This document shows positions 1-7,722 of a DNA stretch of 64,000 nucleotides, one piece after another. The translations under genes and the position numbers were made by a program. The notes beneath the pieces were generated by a model. That model was not told the origin of the DNA. It saw only the letters and a list, made by a program, of their open reading frames with translations, and made no database searches. Position 1 is the stretch's first letter; every line of letters starts with the position of its first letter. The DNA lies in the NCBI RefSeq assembly GCF_000423565.1, contig NZ_KE384044.1, forward strand, positions 21,524-85,523, read 5' to 3'. Source of the DNA: Runella zeae DSM 19591. Its GTDB lineage: Bacteria; Bacteroidota; Bacteroidia; Cytophagales; Spirosomataceae.

Positions 1-33
1 GAGCATATTATTTTGTTCAAACACCTAAATCCT

Positions 34-54
34 TATAAAGTCGGAGACTTTATA
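34..54. repeat. short palindrome, 9-bp stem with GGA loop
   Basis: Positions 34-42 pair perfectly with 46-54 around the 3-nt loop GGA. The core GTCGGAGAC is the reverse complement of the GTCTCCGAC core in the hairpin at 97-109, so both look like members of one family of short palindromes. It lies 3' of the thiolase gene and could act as its terminator. Confidence 0.5.
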
Positions 55-60
55 CATAGC

Positions 61-109
61 TTGCCCCAAACTATCATTTGGGGCAAAAACGGTACTGCGT
101 CTCCGACGC
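61..109 (+). repeat. two-hairpin REP-like element, copy A
   Basis: Hairpin 1 is a perfect 10-bp stem (61-70 with 77-86, loop CTATCA). Hairpin 2 is GCGTC-TCC-GACGC at 97-109. An inverted second copy lies at 26525-26573 with the same order, spacing and loops, and a compensatory stem change (C:G here, A:T there). It abuts the stop codon of the thiolase. This is consistent with a dispersed non-coding repeat of the REP/BIME type. Confidence 0.7.
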
Positions 110-1315
110 TCAAATCCTTTCAAAAATAGTAGCGATTCCCATGCCTCCGCCGATACACAAAGTAGAAAGGCCGATTTGTTTTCCCGAACGTTCTAATTCA
201 TCGATAAGGGTCGCCGAAATAATCGCCCCCGTAGCTCCCAACGGGTGTCCAAGCGCAATAGCGCCGCCGTTTACGTTTACTTTGGCATGGTCAACCCCCA
301 ACTGCTCCATAAAATACAAAGGCACCGCCGCAAAGGCTTCGTTGACCTCAAACAAATCAATGTCGCCTATCGTCATCCCCGCTTTTTTCAGGACTTTTTG
401 GGTAGCCGGTACAGGGCCCGTGAGCATGATTGTAGGTTCAGAACCCACCACCGCAAACGCCCTAATACGGGCGCGAGGCTGTAGTCCAAGTTGCTGTCCG
501 ATGGCCTTCGAGCCAATCAAAAGCCCAGCGGCACCATCCACAATCTGCGACGAGTTTCCGGCATGATGAACGTGATTGATATGGTCAAAATCGGCGTATT
601 TCATCAATGCCAAAGCATCCAGCCCCATCGTACCCATCATCTCAAAAGCGGGTTTTAGCTTACCCAACGACTCTACGGTAGTACCAGCGCGCACGCCTTC
701 GTCGCGGTCGAGGAGGGTGATTCCTAACTCATCTTGATAAGGCACGAGCGATTTCGCAAAGCGGTTTTCTTGTTGCGCTTTTTCTGCCCTACGGTACGAC
801 TCTACTGCAAAAGAATCTACGTCAGTACGGGAGTAGCCGTATTTGGTGGCAATCAAATCTGCCGAAATCCCCTGAGGCACGATGCGATGACGCGCCACAA
901 TTTGAGGATTCATGAACAACGCCCCGCCGTCGGTGCCCATTGCCACCCGACTCATGGACTCCACGCCGCCCGCCACTATCAAATCTACTTGCCCCGACAT
1001 CACATAGGCGGCGGCCTGATTGATAGCTTCTAAACCCGATGAACAAAACCGATTGAGTTGCACTCCTGCCACGCTCTCGGCGTAGCCTGCTTCTAGCACA
1101 GCCGTACGGGCAATATCGGCTCCCTGCTCACCGATAGGCGTAACACAGCCCACAATGACATCATCTACATGACTGGTATCCAATTGGTTACGGGTTTGAA
1201 TAGATTTCAATACCGACGTTAGGAGCTGAATAGGCTGCACCTCATGCAGCGACCCGTCAGATTTTCCGCGTCCGCGCGGGGTTCGCACGGCATCATACAC
1301 ATAAGCTTCGTTCAT
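110..1315 (-). CDS. thiolase: acetyl-CoA C-acyltransferase
   Basis: A thiolase-family enzyme of 401 residues, full length for the family. It catalyses reversible thiolytic cleavage of 3-ketoacyl-CoA, or condensation of two acyl-CoAs, in the cytoplasm. The nucleophile is Cys91 in [10 protein letters not shown]; the C-terminal catalytic pair is His357 in GHPLGATG and Cys387 in CIGGGMG. The N-terminus [20 protein letters not shown] is typical of thiolases used in fatty acid beta-oxidation. No hydratase/dehydrogenase partner is visible, though the window begins just beyond its 3' end. ATG start at 1315. Substrate length (acetoacetyl versus long chain) cannot be decided from sequence. Confidence 0.93.
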   Translation of the reverse strand: MNEAYVYDAVRTPRGRGKSDGSLHEVQPIQLLTSVLKSIQTRNQLDTSHVDDVIVGCVTPIGEQGADIARTAVLEAGYAESVAGVQLNRFCSSGLEAINQAAAYVMSGQVDLIVAGGVESMSRVAMGTDGGALFMNPQIVARHRIVPQGISADLIATKYGYSRTDVDSFAVESYRRAEKAQQENRFAKSLVPYQDELGITLLDRDEGVRAGTTVESLGKLKPAFEMMGTMGLDALALMKYADFDHINHVHHAGNSSQIVDGAAGLLIGSKAIGQQLGLQPRARIRAFAVVGSEPTIMLTGPVPATQKVLKKAGMTIGDIDLFEVNEAFAAVPLYFMEQLGVDHAKVNVNGGAIALGHPLGATGAIISATLIDELERSGKQIGLSTLCIGGGMGIATIFERI

Positions 1316-1645
1316 GAGAAATAGGGGAGTTTGAAAAATAATAAGTAAATGTGCAAATCGCTACGATGACCTAATTGAAAAATAAAAACTGAAAATCAGT
1401 GAGTTACATTACACATTATTAATAAAGTAACAAGAACCTCTCCTAATCCCACGCCCTTAGGCTGGGGAAAAATAAAGAGACGATATTTTTTGGTTTTAGC
1501 CCTGATAACATTCTCATTATCTATTACATTGACGGGTCAAGATTTACCGATACCCGATAATATTGCATAAGTACTCTGCTTGCATACTGTTGAAAGCAAA
1601 ATTAAAGCCTAATTCTCAAAAAGCAAGAGTCATGAAGAATAAGTG
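1316..1645. other. intergenic region with REP-like hairpin and decayed signal-peptide stub
   Basis: No intact gene is visible in this 330-bp gap. Positions 1447-1468 form an imperfect G+C-rich hairpin (TCCC and GCC pairing with GGC and GGGA). Right after it, 1472-1570 on the plus strand is an open frame that reads like an exported-protein N-terminus (basic KRR, hydrophobic core, Gly-Gln cleavage point) and stops after about 32 codons. It has no ATG. Confidence 0.4.
1472..1570 (+). pseudogene. orphan signal-peptide fragment without ATG
   Basis: The frame encodes basic residues (KRR), a hydrophobic stretch LVLALITFSL and then TGQ, the usual Bacteroidota signal peptidase boundary, and stops 9 residues later (DLPIPDNIA). 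No ATG or GTG precedes it in frame nearby; TTG at 1487 is the only near-start. It may be the 5' remnant of a lost secreted-protein gene, or chance. Confidence 0.25.
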
Positions 1646-2200
1646 TTACCCCAAGAATATTTTTTTGAGACATCCCCACAAAGCGCGTTTGTTTTTGTCG
1701 TCGGCTTGTACAATATCAAGCGACTCAGCCAACAAGAAATTGACACCTGCAATGCGCTTAGGGTCGTAGCGGTTCATCATGATTTCGAGGTTGATTTGGA
1801 TGAAAGGTACCCCAAACGAAATAAAATGATGCACTTGCTTGTGCTGTAGCACCGCTCTAAAATCCATCTGTTTTGAACCTGCGATATTGAGAATATCTAC
1901 GCCATCGAGGTTGAGATTGACCGCTTTGAGTACTTTCTCCAAAAAAATAGTATTGCTAGGCGATAAAGCGGGAGATTCGTCTATCAAGATAAGGGTTTTG
2001 TGGTTGAGCTGCGGAGGAGGAGCCCAAGTCGGTACCACAGCGGCAGGAACAGGTGCAGGAGGTTTTGGCACAATCGGCTCCGCTACCGGCTCACTTACCA
2101 GCACAGGTGCCTCAGCAATAGGGGCTTGTGCCACTTTTTGATCTTCCTGCACCCGATAGAGGGTTTCGTGCTGAAACAGTATCTTGTAGAAATTATCCAT
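1646..2200 (-). CDS. conserved-looking hypothetical protein
   Basis: Not recognised as a named family. The 184-residue product has a short N-terminal segment (about 1-20), a Pro/Ala/Val-rich flexible linker (about 22-65), and a compact C-terminal domain (about 67-184) beginning HKTLILIDESPALSP and ending near a CLKKIFLG tail. There is no signal peptide or membrane segment, so it is probably cytoplasmic. ATG start at 2200. A TAnnTTTG match at 2208-2215 lies almost directly upstream, which would give a near-leaderless mRNA. The domain architecture resembles Bacteroidota-restricted hypotheticals, but I assign no function. Confidence 0.7.
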   Translation of the reverse strand: MDNFYKILFQHETLYRVQEDQKVAQAPIAEAPVLVSEPVAEPIVPKPPAPVPAAVVPTWAPPPQLNHKTLILIDESPALSPSNTIFLEKVLKAVNLNLDGVDILNIAGSKQMDFRAVLQHKQVHHFISFGVPFIQINLEIMMNRYDPKRIAGVNFLLAESLDIVQADDKNKRALWGCLKKIFLG

Positions 2201-2507
2201 TTGAGCACAAATTTACAAACAGTTTGCTGCTTGATGCGATATTTGAGATTTAAAGTCTAACAATTTGCTATTAAAGCACTATTTCCAATTGACTATCAAC
2301 TAGTTACAAAAATATGAGCACTTTTTTGATGATTGGGTTTCAAAGACTTATTTTGAAATTTGACCTAAAGAAAGATGAAGAATGATACTCAAAAAACAGC
2401 TCTCTTCTATAACGTTTTACGAAAGTGAAAAATTGAGATTGTTTAATTGAGTAGAATACCCTTGAAAGACTATCAAATATATATGGGAGATGCTTCTTAT
2501 AAAATAG
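2201..2507. other. AT-rich intergenic region
   Basis: Separates the hypothetical gene from the 3' end of the RT gene. Apart from the TAnnTTTG match on the minus strand (TAAATTTG, 2215 to 2208) I see no gene, no clear terminator and no strong hairpin. It could carry the 3' part of the RT transcript. Confidence 0.4.
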
Positions 2508-4124
2508 CTATTTTTTATTGTTACAATGTCTCTGTAAAGCTTGATTAAATAATTTTCTGTGATTCCTTAACTGAGCTTTAATTGCATCCTCCTTCATAAT
2601 TTTACTTGCTCGCTTTACATAAGAAAAGTAATTACTGCGTAAGTTTTTTGGTTTCTCTTCACTTTGAAGTCGAAAATCTCCAACATGATTAATCTTAAAG
2701 CTTTTACGTCGTGTAAATATCTTAGTTTTATTTAAGTTGGCTAATCTGTAAAGTTTAAACAAGCGGCGTTTAAAAATAACAGGAGTTTTGCTTCCTTGCT
2801 TCTCTGCTATTTTTATAGCCTGTTTTGATTTGCGTTTTACCGTGCTAATCATTCTACGATAAAACTTCGCTAGGTTTGCTGACTTTATAAGGGTTTTATT
2901 CCCATAAAATTCAAATCCTAAATAAGTAAAAGGAGCTTCAATTTTACAAACTGTATTAGTCAATTTAATAGAAGTCAGTCTTGGAGGTTGATTACCGAAA
3001 CGTCTTTTTGTAAACCAGAATTTTTCAGTCTTATCTTCACTAATTTTTATTAAACACTTTTGAATCTCTTGCTTTACAATCAACTCTATTTGCTCCGCAA
3101 ATTCAGGATTACAGACAATAACCATATCATCAGAATAACGTCTGTAAAATCCATTTAGTCCTTTCACGACTTGATTAAACATCTCATTATCAAAATCTAA
3201 AAGATAAAGATTCGCTAATACAGCACTAATAGGCAAGCCTTGCGGAATACCCATTGGCCGTTTTTCTTTATCACGAAACGGAAAACGATGGATTCTTAAT
3301 TCTCGATTTTTAATCTTGTTCCGAAACTCTTCTGCTGACTCAAAAAAGGCATGTATTCCGTATTTGTTTCTGATTTTAGCCAATTTTTTTTCATCAAAAC
3401 CCGCTTTTCGTCCCGTTTTTCTGTCAGAGATACGAAGATCATCTAAAAGTATATAGGAGAAACGAGTTACTGCTTTGAAAACATTAAAATGGTCATCAGG
3501 TAGTTTATCTTCATTGATCAGATTAGTCCAAACTTTTTTGAGAAGTTGATGATTAAGGCTTGAAAAGAAGCTTTTAATATCAAAGGTTAAGACCATGCAA
3601 CCGCCTTCATTTCCTCTATTTTTGATTTCCTCAAATACTTCATGAGCAAAATGAATTGTATTTTTTTTCTTTTGACTCTCTTCGTCCCATATTTTTCGAT
3701 AGGCAATGATGCACTCTGATAATGAAGGGTTTTTGTCTAAGAGAGTTTTATATTTATCCTGTAATATTTCGGCATAATACCCCAAAATAAGCGCATCCAT
3801 GTGAGTAGCATAGTGCAAAGGCCGACTTTTGATATGTCTCTTAAATTTGCCATTTATATCTTGGTAAGAGTGACATCTTTCTCCTTTTTCAGGATGAGCT
3901 TTATACCTTCTCTCATCAATACTTGCATGAATCAAAGGGAAAAAAGCATACTTAGCTACGTAGTTTTTATTCTTGATTTTGGACAAGATTTCTTTGCGAC
4001 TTGCATAAACATCAATTTGAGGGGTAATGTGAAGATAACCTCTATTTTTTAGCCAAGAATGCGGTAGATGTTGATTCATAAAAACCTTGAAAGGGGGCGG
4101 TGTAACAGATTTTAATTCAGACAT
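2508..4124 (-). CDS. uncharacterised reverse transcriptase, candidate defence-associated RT
   Basis: A 538-residue RT with all palm motifs: motif A TFDIKSFFSSL (180-190, Asp182), motif B GIPQGLPISAVLANLYL (292-308), the catalytic YSDD box in FYRRYSDDMVIV (330-333), motif D SEDKTE (362-367) and YLGFEF (401-406). There is no maturase X/HNH domain as in group II introns, and about 170 residues precede motif A, with a charged block and RPLHYATHMDA. A Lys/Arg-rich C-terminal region (about 410-538) could be a helical thumb/extension. This fits the unknown-group/DRT class of bacterial RTs, though the exact subgroup is not determinable by eye. I chose ATG 4124 (MSELKS) over a TTG at 4154. A structured leader precedes it and a WYL gene is divergent. 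The region is AT-richer than its surroundings, suggesting transfer. Confidence 0.85.
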   Translation of the reverse strand: MSELKSVTPPPFKVFMNQHLPHSWLKNRGYLHITPQIDVYASRKEILSKIKNKNYVAKYAFFPLIHASIDERRYKAHPEKGERCHSYQDINGKFKRHIKSRPLHYATHMDALILGYYAEILQDKYKTLLDKNPSLSECIIAYRKIWDEESQKKKNTIHFAHEVFEEIKNRGNEGGCMVLTFDIKSFFSSLNHQLLKKVWTNLINEDKLPDDHFNVFKAVTRFSYILLDDLRISDRKTGRKAGFDEKKLAKIRNKYGIHAFFESAEEFRNKIKNRELRIHRFPFRDKEKRPMGIPQGLPISAVLANLYLLDFDNEMFNQVVKGLNGFYRRYSDDMVIVCNPEFAEQIELIVKQEIQKCLIKISEDKTEKFWFTKRRFGNQPPRLTSIKLTNTVCKIEAPFTYLGFEFYGNKTLIKSANLAKFYRRMISTVKRKSKQAIKIAEKQGSKTPVIFKRRLFKLYRLANLNKTKIFTRRKSFKINHVGDFRLQSEEKPKNLRSNYFSYVKRASKIMKEDAIKAQLRNHRKLFNQALQRHCNNKK

Positions 4125-4410
4125 ACGCTCAATAAGAGCAAGACCAGTACCCAAATTCTTGAGTCACACTTGTTATTTGCAATTCTGTACCTTTAACCCA
4201 AATTATTGTCCTTATGATGGAACTTACTTTTAGATTTATCTGCACAGTCGATTCTGTGAATAGCATAGTAACTTCCTTGAAGAAATTAATCCAAGAAAGT
4301 GCTTGCTTTATTCATGACAATCTTTGACCTGTATAATCTACATATACAGTGAGTTTTTTAAAACTTTATAGTCCATTCCAGATGTCTGTCATCTTACATC
4401 CCCTAACAAG
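4125..4410 (-). ncRNA. candidate structured RNA leader upstream of the RT
   Basis: Read on the minus strand from a start near 4410 inferred from the TATCTTTG box at 4424-4417. The roughly 285-nt stretch before the RT ATG contains successive hairpins: 4396-4400 with 4381-4385 (5 bp), 4343-4349 with 4329-4335 (perfect 7 bp, 7-nt loop), 4292-4300 with 4271-4279 (9 bp with one G-U, 12-nt loop) and 4254-4258 with 4243-4247 (5 bp). A 9-nt AATTTGGGT is repeated about 43 nt apart near its 3' end. Several DRT systems need an RNA encoded beside the RT gene; by analogy this is a candidate template or cofactor RNA. Function is inference. Confidence 0.45.
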
Positions 4411-4416
4411 GTGTAA

Positions 4417-4424
4417 CAAAGATA
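4417..4424 (-). promoter_or_regulatory. TAnnTTTG promoter for RT leader
   Basis: TATCTTTG on the minus strand, an exact match to the Bacteroidota -7 element; transcription would start near 4410. The box is only 12 bp from the divergent plus-strand box at 4436-4443. Confidence 0.55.
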
Positions 4425-4435
4425 CGAAATTTTTG

Positions 4436-4443
4436 TAGATTTG
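4436..4443 (+). promoter_or_regulatory. TAnnTTTG promoter for WYL-domain gene
   Basis: TAGATTTG, an exact consensus match. A start near 4450 would give a 5' UTR of about 13 nt before ATG 4463. It lies back to back with the RT promoter, so one bound regulator could cover both. Confidence 0.5.
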
Positions 4444-4462
4444 TTAAAAAGTTATTTCATTC

Positions 4463-5617
4463 ATGATAAGTAATACACCTTCTATCGGGGACATTGTAGC
4501 CCTAAATTCTCACCCTTACTACTCTGATCAAACTAATATATTGATTGGAGGTGATCCTCAATTAATATCACCTTTGATGATTGTAGTAGAAACCGTGGGC
4601 GATACCCAAAATTCATTCGATGAAAATGTTGGGATGCAAATACAAGAAAAAGGTGAAAGTTGTCAGTGCAAGTGTATCTGGTACTCTACAAAATCACATC
4701 AATTTGAAGAATCATGGCTTTCATCTAAAGCTTTAAAAAAAATAACTTCCAAGAATTTGAACCATACTATTGATAAACAACAATTTATTGATAAATCAAT
4801 AGGTTATGGCTCTCTCGTAACTTTGAAAACAACTTCTTTGGAAATTGCAAAGCAGAAAAGTTCATTTTCAATAGAAAGTAATCGAGAGAAATCAACTATC
4901 AATCCCGTCCTTTCTTTTCTCAGCCCTGTAATGCAGGTTATTGGAACCAGCAAAAGCGATTCAAAAGAACCAAAATTTGATAGTAAAACAGGAAAGGCAC
5001 GAAGTGTATCTGAATTGTTGGTAAAGTGCAAATGGTTTAATAGTTCATCAGATAAAATGTCTGAGAAACTCCTACCTATCGAAGCATTAATTTCTATACC
5101 CCCTATTAATGAAGAGCTTTTTAGCAAAATTGAAAAACTTATCAAATCACCAACCTCAATTAAATTAAAAATAGGGGATGAAGAAACTATTTTCACACCT
5201 CAAAAAATCAAATATACCCATGGGTTCTATTCAGTTGTTGGTTATGACCACTTACAAAATCGAACTATTAATGTTGAGATATTAAACTTAGATAATCCTT
5301 TAGAAGAGTACAAATTAATTCAAGAACGCTTTCCCTGCTTTAACCTTGAAAAGCACCCTGAAACTCAAATCGAAACGGGTATCAAGAAGGCAATTGAGCA
5401 AAAAAACTATATCAGAATAAAATATAGAGACCGAGCTGGCAACGTAACAACAAGAACGGTAAAACCCCATAGAACTCATGTTGTAAGTGAACCTTCTCCC
5501 ATAGACAGTGTCTATTTAGTGGCTCATTGCCTTCTTAGAAATGCTGAACGGTATTTTAGAATCGAAAGAATATCAAGTGTGGAAATTTTTAATTTAAAGT
5601 ATTCTACTAATCCCTGA
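4463..5617 (+). CDS. WYL-domain protein with N-terminal DUF2158/YodC-like segments
   Basis: A 384-residue cytoplasmic protein. The C-terminus (about 300-380) looks like a WYL domain: alternating basic and hydrophobic residues, IRIKYRDRAG, then VYLVAHCLLRNAERYFRIER. WYL domains bind nucleic acid or nucleotide ligands and are common in regulators of defence islands. The N-terminal half has two segments with the pattern 'IGDIVALNS … CQCKCIWYS' and 'LVTLKTTS … LLVKCKWFN', resembling the small SH3-like DUF2158/YodC family. No helix-turn-helix is visible, so it may be an effector or accessory rather than a classical repressor. ATG start at 4463. It is divergent from the RT with back-to-back promoters, and equally AT-rich. 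Family assignment of the N-terminus is tentative. Confidence 0.65.
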   Translation: MISNTPSIGDIVALNSHPYYSDQTNILIGGDPQLISPLMIVVETVGDTQNSFDENVGMQIQEKGESCQCKCIWYSTKSHQFEESWLSSKALKKITSKNLNHTIDKQQFIDKSIGYGSLVTLKTTSLEIAKQKSSFSIESNREKSTINPVLSFLSPVMQVIGTSKSDSKEPKFDSKTGKARSVSELLVKCKWFNSSSDKMSEKLLPIEALISIPPINEELFSKIEKLIKSPTSIKLKIGDEETIFTPQKIKYTHGFYSVVGYDHLQNRTINVEILNLDNPLEEYKLIQERFPCFNLEKHPETQIETGIKKAIEQKNYIRIKYRDRAGNVTTRTVKPHRTHVVSEPSPIDSVYLVAHCLLRNAERYFRIERISSVEIFNLKYSTNP

Positions 5618-5781
5618 GCAATTAATTTCAAAATATATAGTATTTCAATCGTTTCCTAGAATCCCCAAAGTTTGTTTATTTCTTTATAGAGGGATGCCTT
5701 ACTTTCGAGTTTCAGAAGCTTGATGAAAGGCAAATGACCTCCATTTTAACCATAAAACACCCATTTACTGGCATATTTTTT

Positions 5782-5789
5782 TAACTTTG
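5782..5789 (+). promoter_or_regulatory. TAnnTTTG promoter for MscS gene
   Basis: TAACTTTG matches the consensus and lies 33 nt before ATG 5822, with a predicted start near 5796. The rest of 5618-5781 shows nothing recognisable. Confidence 0.5.
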
Positions 5790-5821
5790 ATTGATAGTTT
5801 TTCATTCAATCCATCGCGCCT

Positions 5822-7021
5822 ATGCTGTTTTTACGTTCTAAATTCCCCTCCTTTGTATTATTCATTTCGTTGACATTTACCTCCTTTTTTGCTCATTCTC
5901 AATCACTTCAAGGTTTCAAGCTCCCTTCCCTTACCCAAGATACTGTTAAGCGAACTTCCATACGGGGGATGTTTTCTCAACTCAACAATACCGCTACGGT
6001 TAGCGATTGCAAAACGGGGAAAATTGTGCATATCCTTCCCCAAAAAGCCTACAAAGACCTCATGACCGCTTATGAGGAAGTGCGAAAAGCAGGCGAAAAT
6101 AGAATGTACGTCGAAATTGAGGGATATTTGGCGGAGGGTCGCGCCGAAAGAGTCATTGTCGAAAAGCTGCGTTTTTATGAAAATACCCCCGTTTGTCCCT
6201 CGGCGGCCAAGTCATATTTTGCTCGTATGAAAGCCGATTTTTTTGAATACGGCGAAGCCACTATCGAGTGGGGTATCAAATTGGGGATTGCTTCGTTGAT
6301 CCTTACGTTTGGTTTTTGGTTTATCAATTTTCTTAATAACCCCATCAAATCTTTCATTGATAAACGCCTCAAGATTGACCCTTCCGTCAAGAGTTTTTTG
6401 AAAAGCTTGTTGTTTATCAGTTTACGCATCAGCCTTATCATGCTCGCAGGTGGTTTTTTGGGCATTCGTGTCACGGGTATCGTAGCGTTGTTTAGTGCCG
6501 CTACGCTTGCCATTGGTTTTGCGCTGCAAGGTAGTCTTTCCAATTTTGCGGGAGGTTTTATTATCTTATTGATGAAACAATTTAAAGTAGGCGAGAAAAT
6601 CACCGCTCAGGGTTATACGGGTGAAGTACGTGATATTCTGATGTTTAACACGGTGTTGGACACAGGAGACGGTCGCCGCGTGATGATTCCCAACGGCCCC
6701 CTCCTCAACAATACAATCATCAATCACACAAGGGCTGGCTATGAAAAGCGCGTCCTTAAGATTTTTACGACTTCTGATGTAGATACGGAACATTTGAAAG
6801 CAATCATCATTGACCAGATGACCACGCTCAACGATGAGACCCTGACCCTCGCCCCTGACGTAAAAGTGACGGATTGGAACGGCGACCGCATCGAAATCAC
6901 GGTTTCTTACCAAACTCCTTCTGCCCAAAGTGGTGTCATTTACGAAAAAGTGATTCAAAGCATCAACAACCGCCTCCGCGCCGAAGAAATCAAACTATAT
7001 CCTACCATGACAGGGACGTAA
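5822..7021 (+). CDS. MscS-family mechanosensitive ion channel with periplasmic N-domain
   Basis: A 399-residue inner-membrane channel that opens under membrane tension to release solutes during hypo-osmotic shock. A signal peptide (1-27, ending FFAHSQ) is followed by a roughly 125-residue extracytoplasmic domain containing two conserved-looking Cys (in VSDCKTG and TPVCPSA), then about three membrane segments (155-175, 195-215, 222-245). The MscS core follows: AIGFALQGSLSNFAGGFII, the pore helix, then MIPNGPLLNNTIINHT of the beta domain and a C-terminal alpha/beta domain. The N-terminal exported domain is an addition seen in several Bacteroidota MscS paralogues. ATG 5822. A promoter lies at 5782. 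Confidence 0.9.
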   Translation: MLFLRSKFPSFVLFISLTFTSFFAHSQSLQGFKLPSLTQDTVKRTSIRGMFSQLNNTATVSDCKTGKIVHILPQKAYKDLMTAYEEVRKAGENRMYVEIEGYLAEGRAERVIVEKLRFYENTPVCPSAAKSYFARMKADFFEYGEATIEWGIKLGIASLILTFGFWFINFLNNPIKSFIDKRLKIDPSVKSFLKSLLFISLRISLIMLAGGFLGIRVTGIVALFSAATLAIGFALQGSLSNFAGGFIILLMKQFKVGEKITAQGYTGEVRDILMFNTVLDTGDGRRVMIPNGPLLNNTIINHTRAGYEKRVLKIFTTSDVDTEHLKAIIIDQMTTLNDETLTLAPDVKVTDWNGDRIEITVSYQTPSAQSGVIYEKVIQSINNRLRAEEIKLYPTMTGT

Positions 7022-7048
7022 TCAAGGTTAGGGTTTTGAGAAAATGCG

Positions 7049-7056
7049 TACCTTTG
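7049..7056 (+). promoter_or_regulatory. TAnnTTTG promoter for FAH-family gene
   Basis: TACCTTTG, the commonest form of the Bacteroidota -7 box, 22 nt before ATG 7079; predicted start near 7063. Confidence 0.6.
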
Positions 7057-7078
7057 CGGACGATAAAAAACCGAATCT

Positions 7079-7690
7079 ATGAAAATCATCTGCATTGGTC
7101 GCAATTACGTAGATCATATTCACGAACTACAAAACGCTATTCCCGAAGACCCCGTTATTTTTCAAAAGCCTGATACGGCTTTGCTAAAAGACAATGCCCC
7201 TTTTTACTATCCCGATTTTACCCAAGACCTTCATCATGAAGTAGAGATTGTGGTTAAAATCAATAAAATGGGCAAAAACATTGATGAGAAGTTTGCTCAT
7301 AAGTACTACAATGAAATCGGTATCGGAATTGATTTTACCGCGCGTGACTTACAGTCTAAACTCAAGTCTAAAGGTTTACCTTGGGAATTGGCCAAAGCAT
7401 TTGACGGCTCTGCTCCTATTTCGGAGTTTATTCCCAAAACTGAATTTGCGGATTTGCAAAATTTGAATTTCCATTTGGATGTCAACGGCCAAACCCGCCA
7501 ACAAGGCAATACCTCACTGATGCTATTCAAAATTGACTATATTATTTCGTTTGTTTCGCGCTTTTTTACCCTCAAAACGGGCGATTTGCTCTTTACAGGA
7601 ACCCCCAAAGGCGTAAGCCCTGTGAAGGTCGGCGATACGCTTACGGCTTACATTGAAGGTAAAAAGATGCTTGAATTTGAAGTAAAATAG
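7079..7690 (+). CDS. fumarylacetoacetate hydrolase-family protein (acylpyruvase-like)
   Basis: A compact 203-residue FAH-fold enzyme, the size of YcgM/FAHD1-type acylpyruvases or oxaloacetate decarboxylases. Visible family features are the N-terminal CIGRNYVDHIHEL, a metal-binding Glu pair in HHEVEIVVKI, the Asp of GIGIDFTARDLQ, and the catalytic loop KAFDGSAPIS; the C-terminal LFTGTPKGVSPVKVGDTL closes the fold. It probably acts in the cytoplasm with Mg2+ on an acylpyruvate or oxaloacetate. It has its own promoter at 7049 and precedes the M23 gene by 32 bp. The exact substrate is not inferable. Confidence 0.9.
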   Translation: MKIICIGRNYVDHIHELQNAIPEDPVIFQKPDTALLKDNAPFYYPDFTQDLHHEVEIVVKINKMGKNIDEKFAHKYYNEIGIGIDFTARDLQSKLKSKGLPWELAKAFDGSAPISEFIPKTEFADLQNLNFHLDVNGQTRQQGNTSLMLFKIDYIISFVSRFFTLKTGDLLFTGTPKGVSPVKVGDTLTAYIEGKKMLEFEVK

Positions 7691-7722
7691 CTCAAGTATT
7701 TCGTCACAAAAGAGGTTCTCGC

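Noticed and set aside
2508-4124. RT as a group II intron or retron
   Set aside because: No maturase or endonuclease domain and no recognisable intron RNA or msr/msd structure could be shown; the retron motifs NAxxH and VTG were not found.
4125-4154. TTG start at 4154 for the RT and similar TTG starts (12612, 13240, 21232, 24464, 38408)
   Set aside because: A family-like ATG lies shortly downstream in each case, and some TTG extensions fall in repeats or over neighbouring genes.
4804-5196. Antisense 130-codon ORF within the WYL gene
   Set aside because: Shadow of the sense frame; no promoter, signal or motif.
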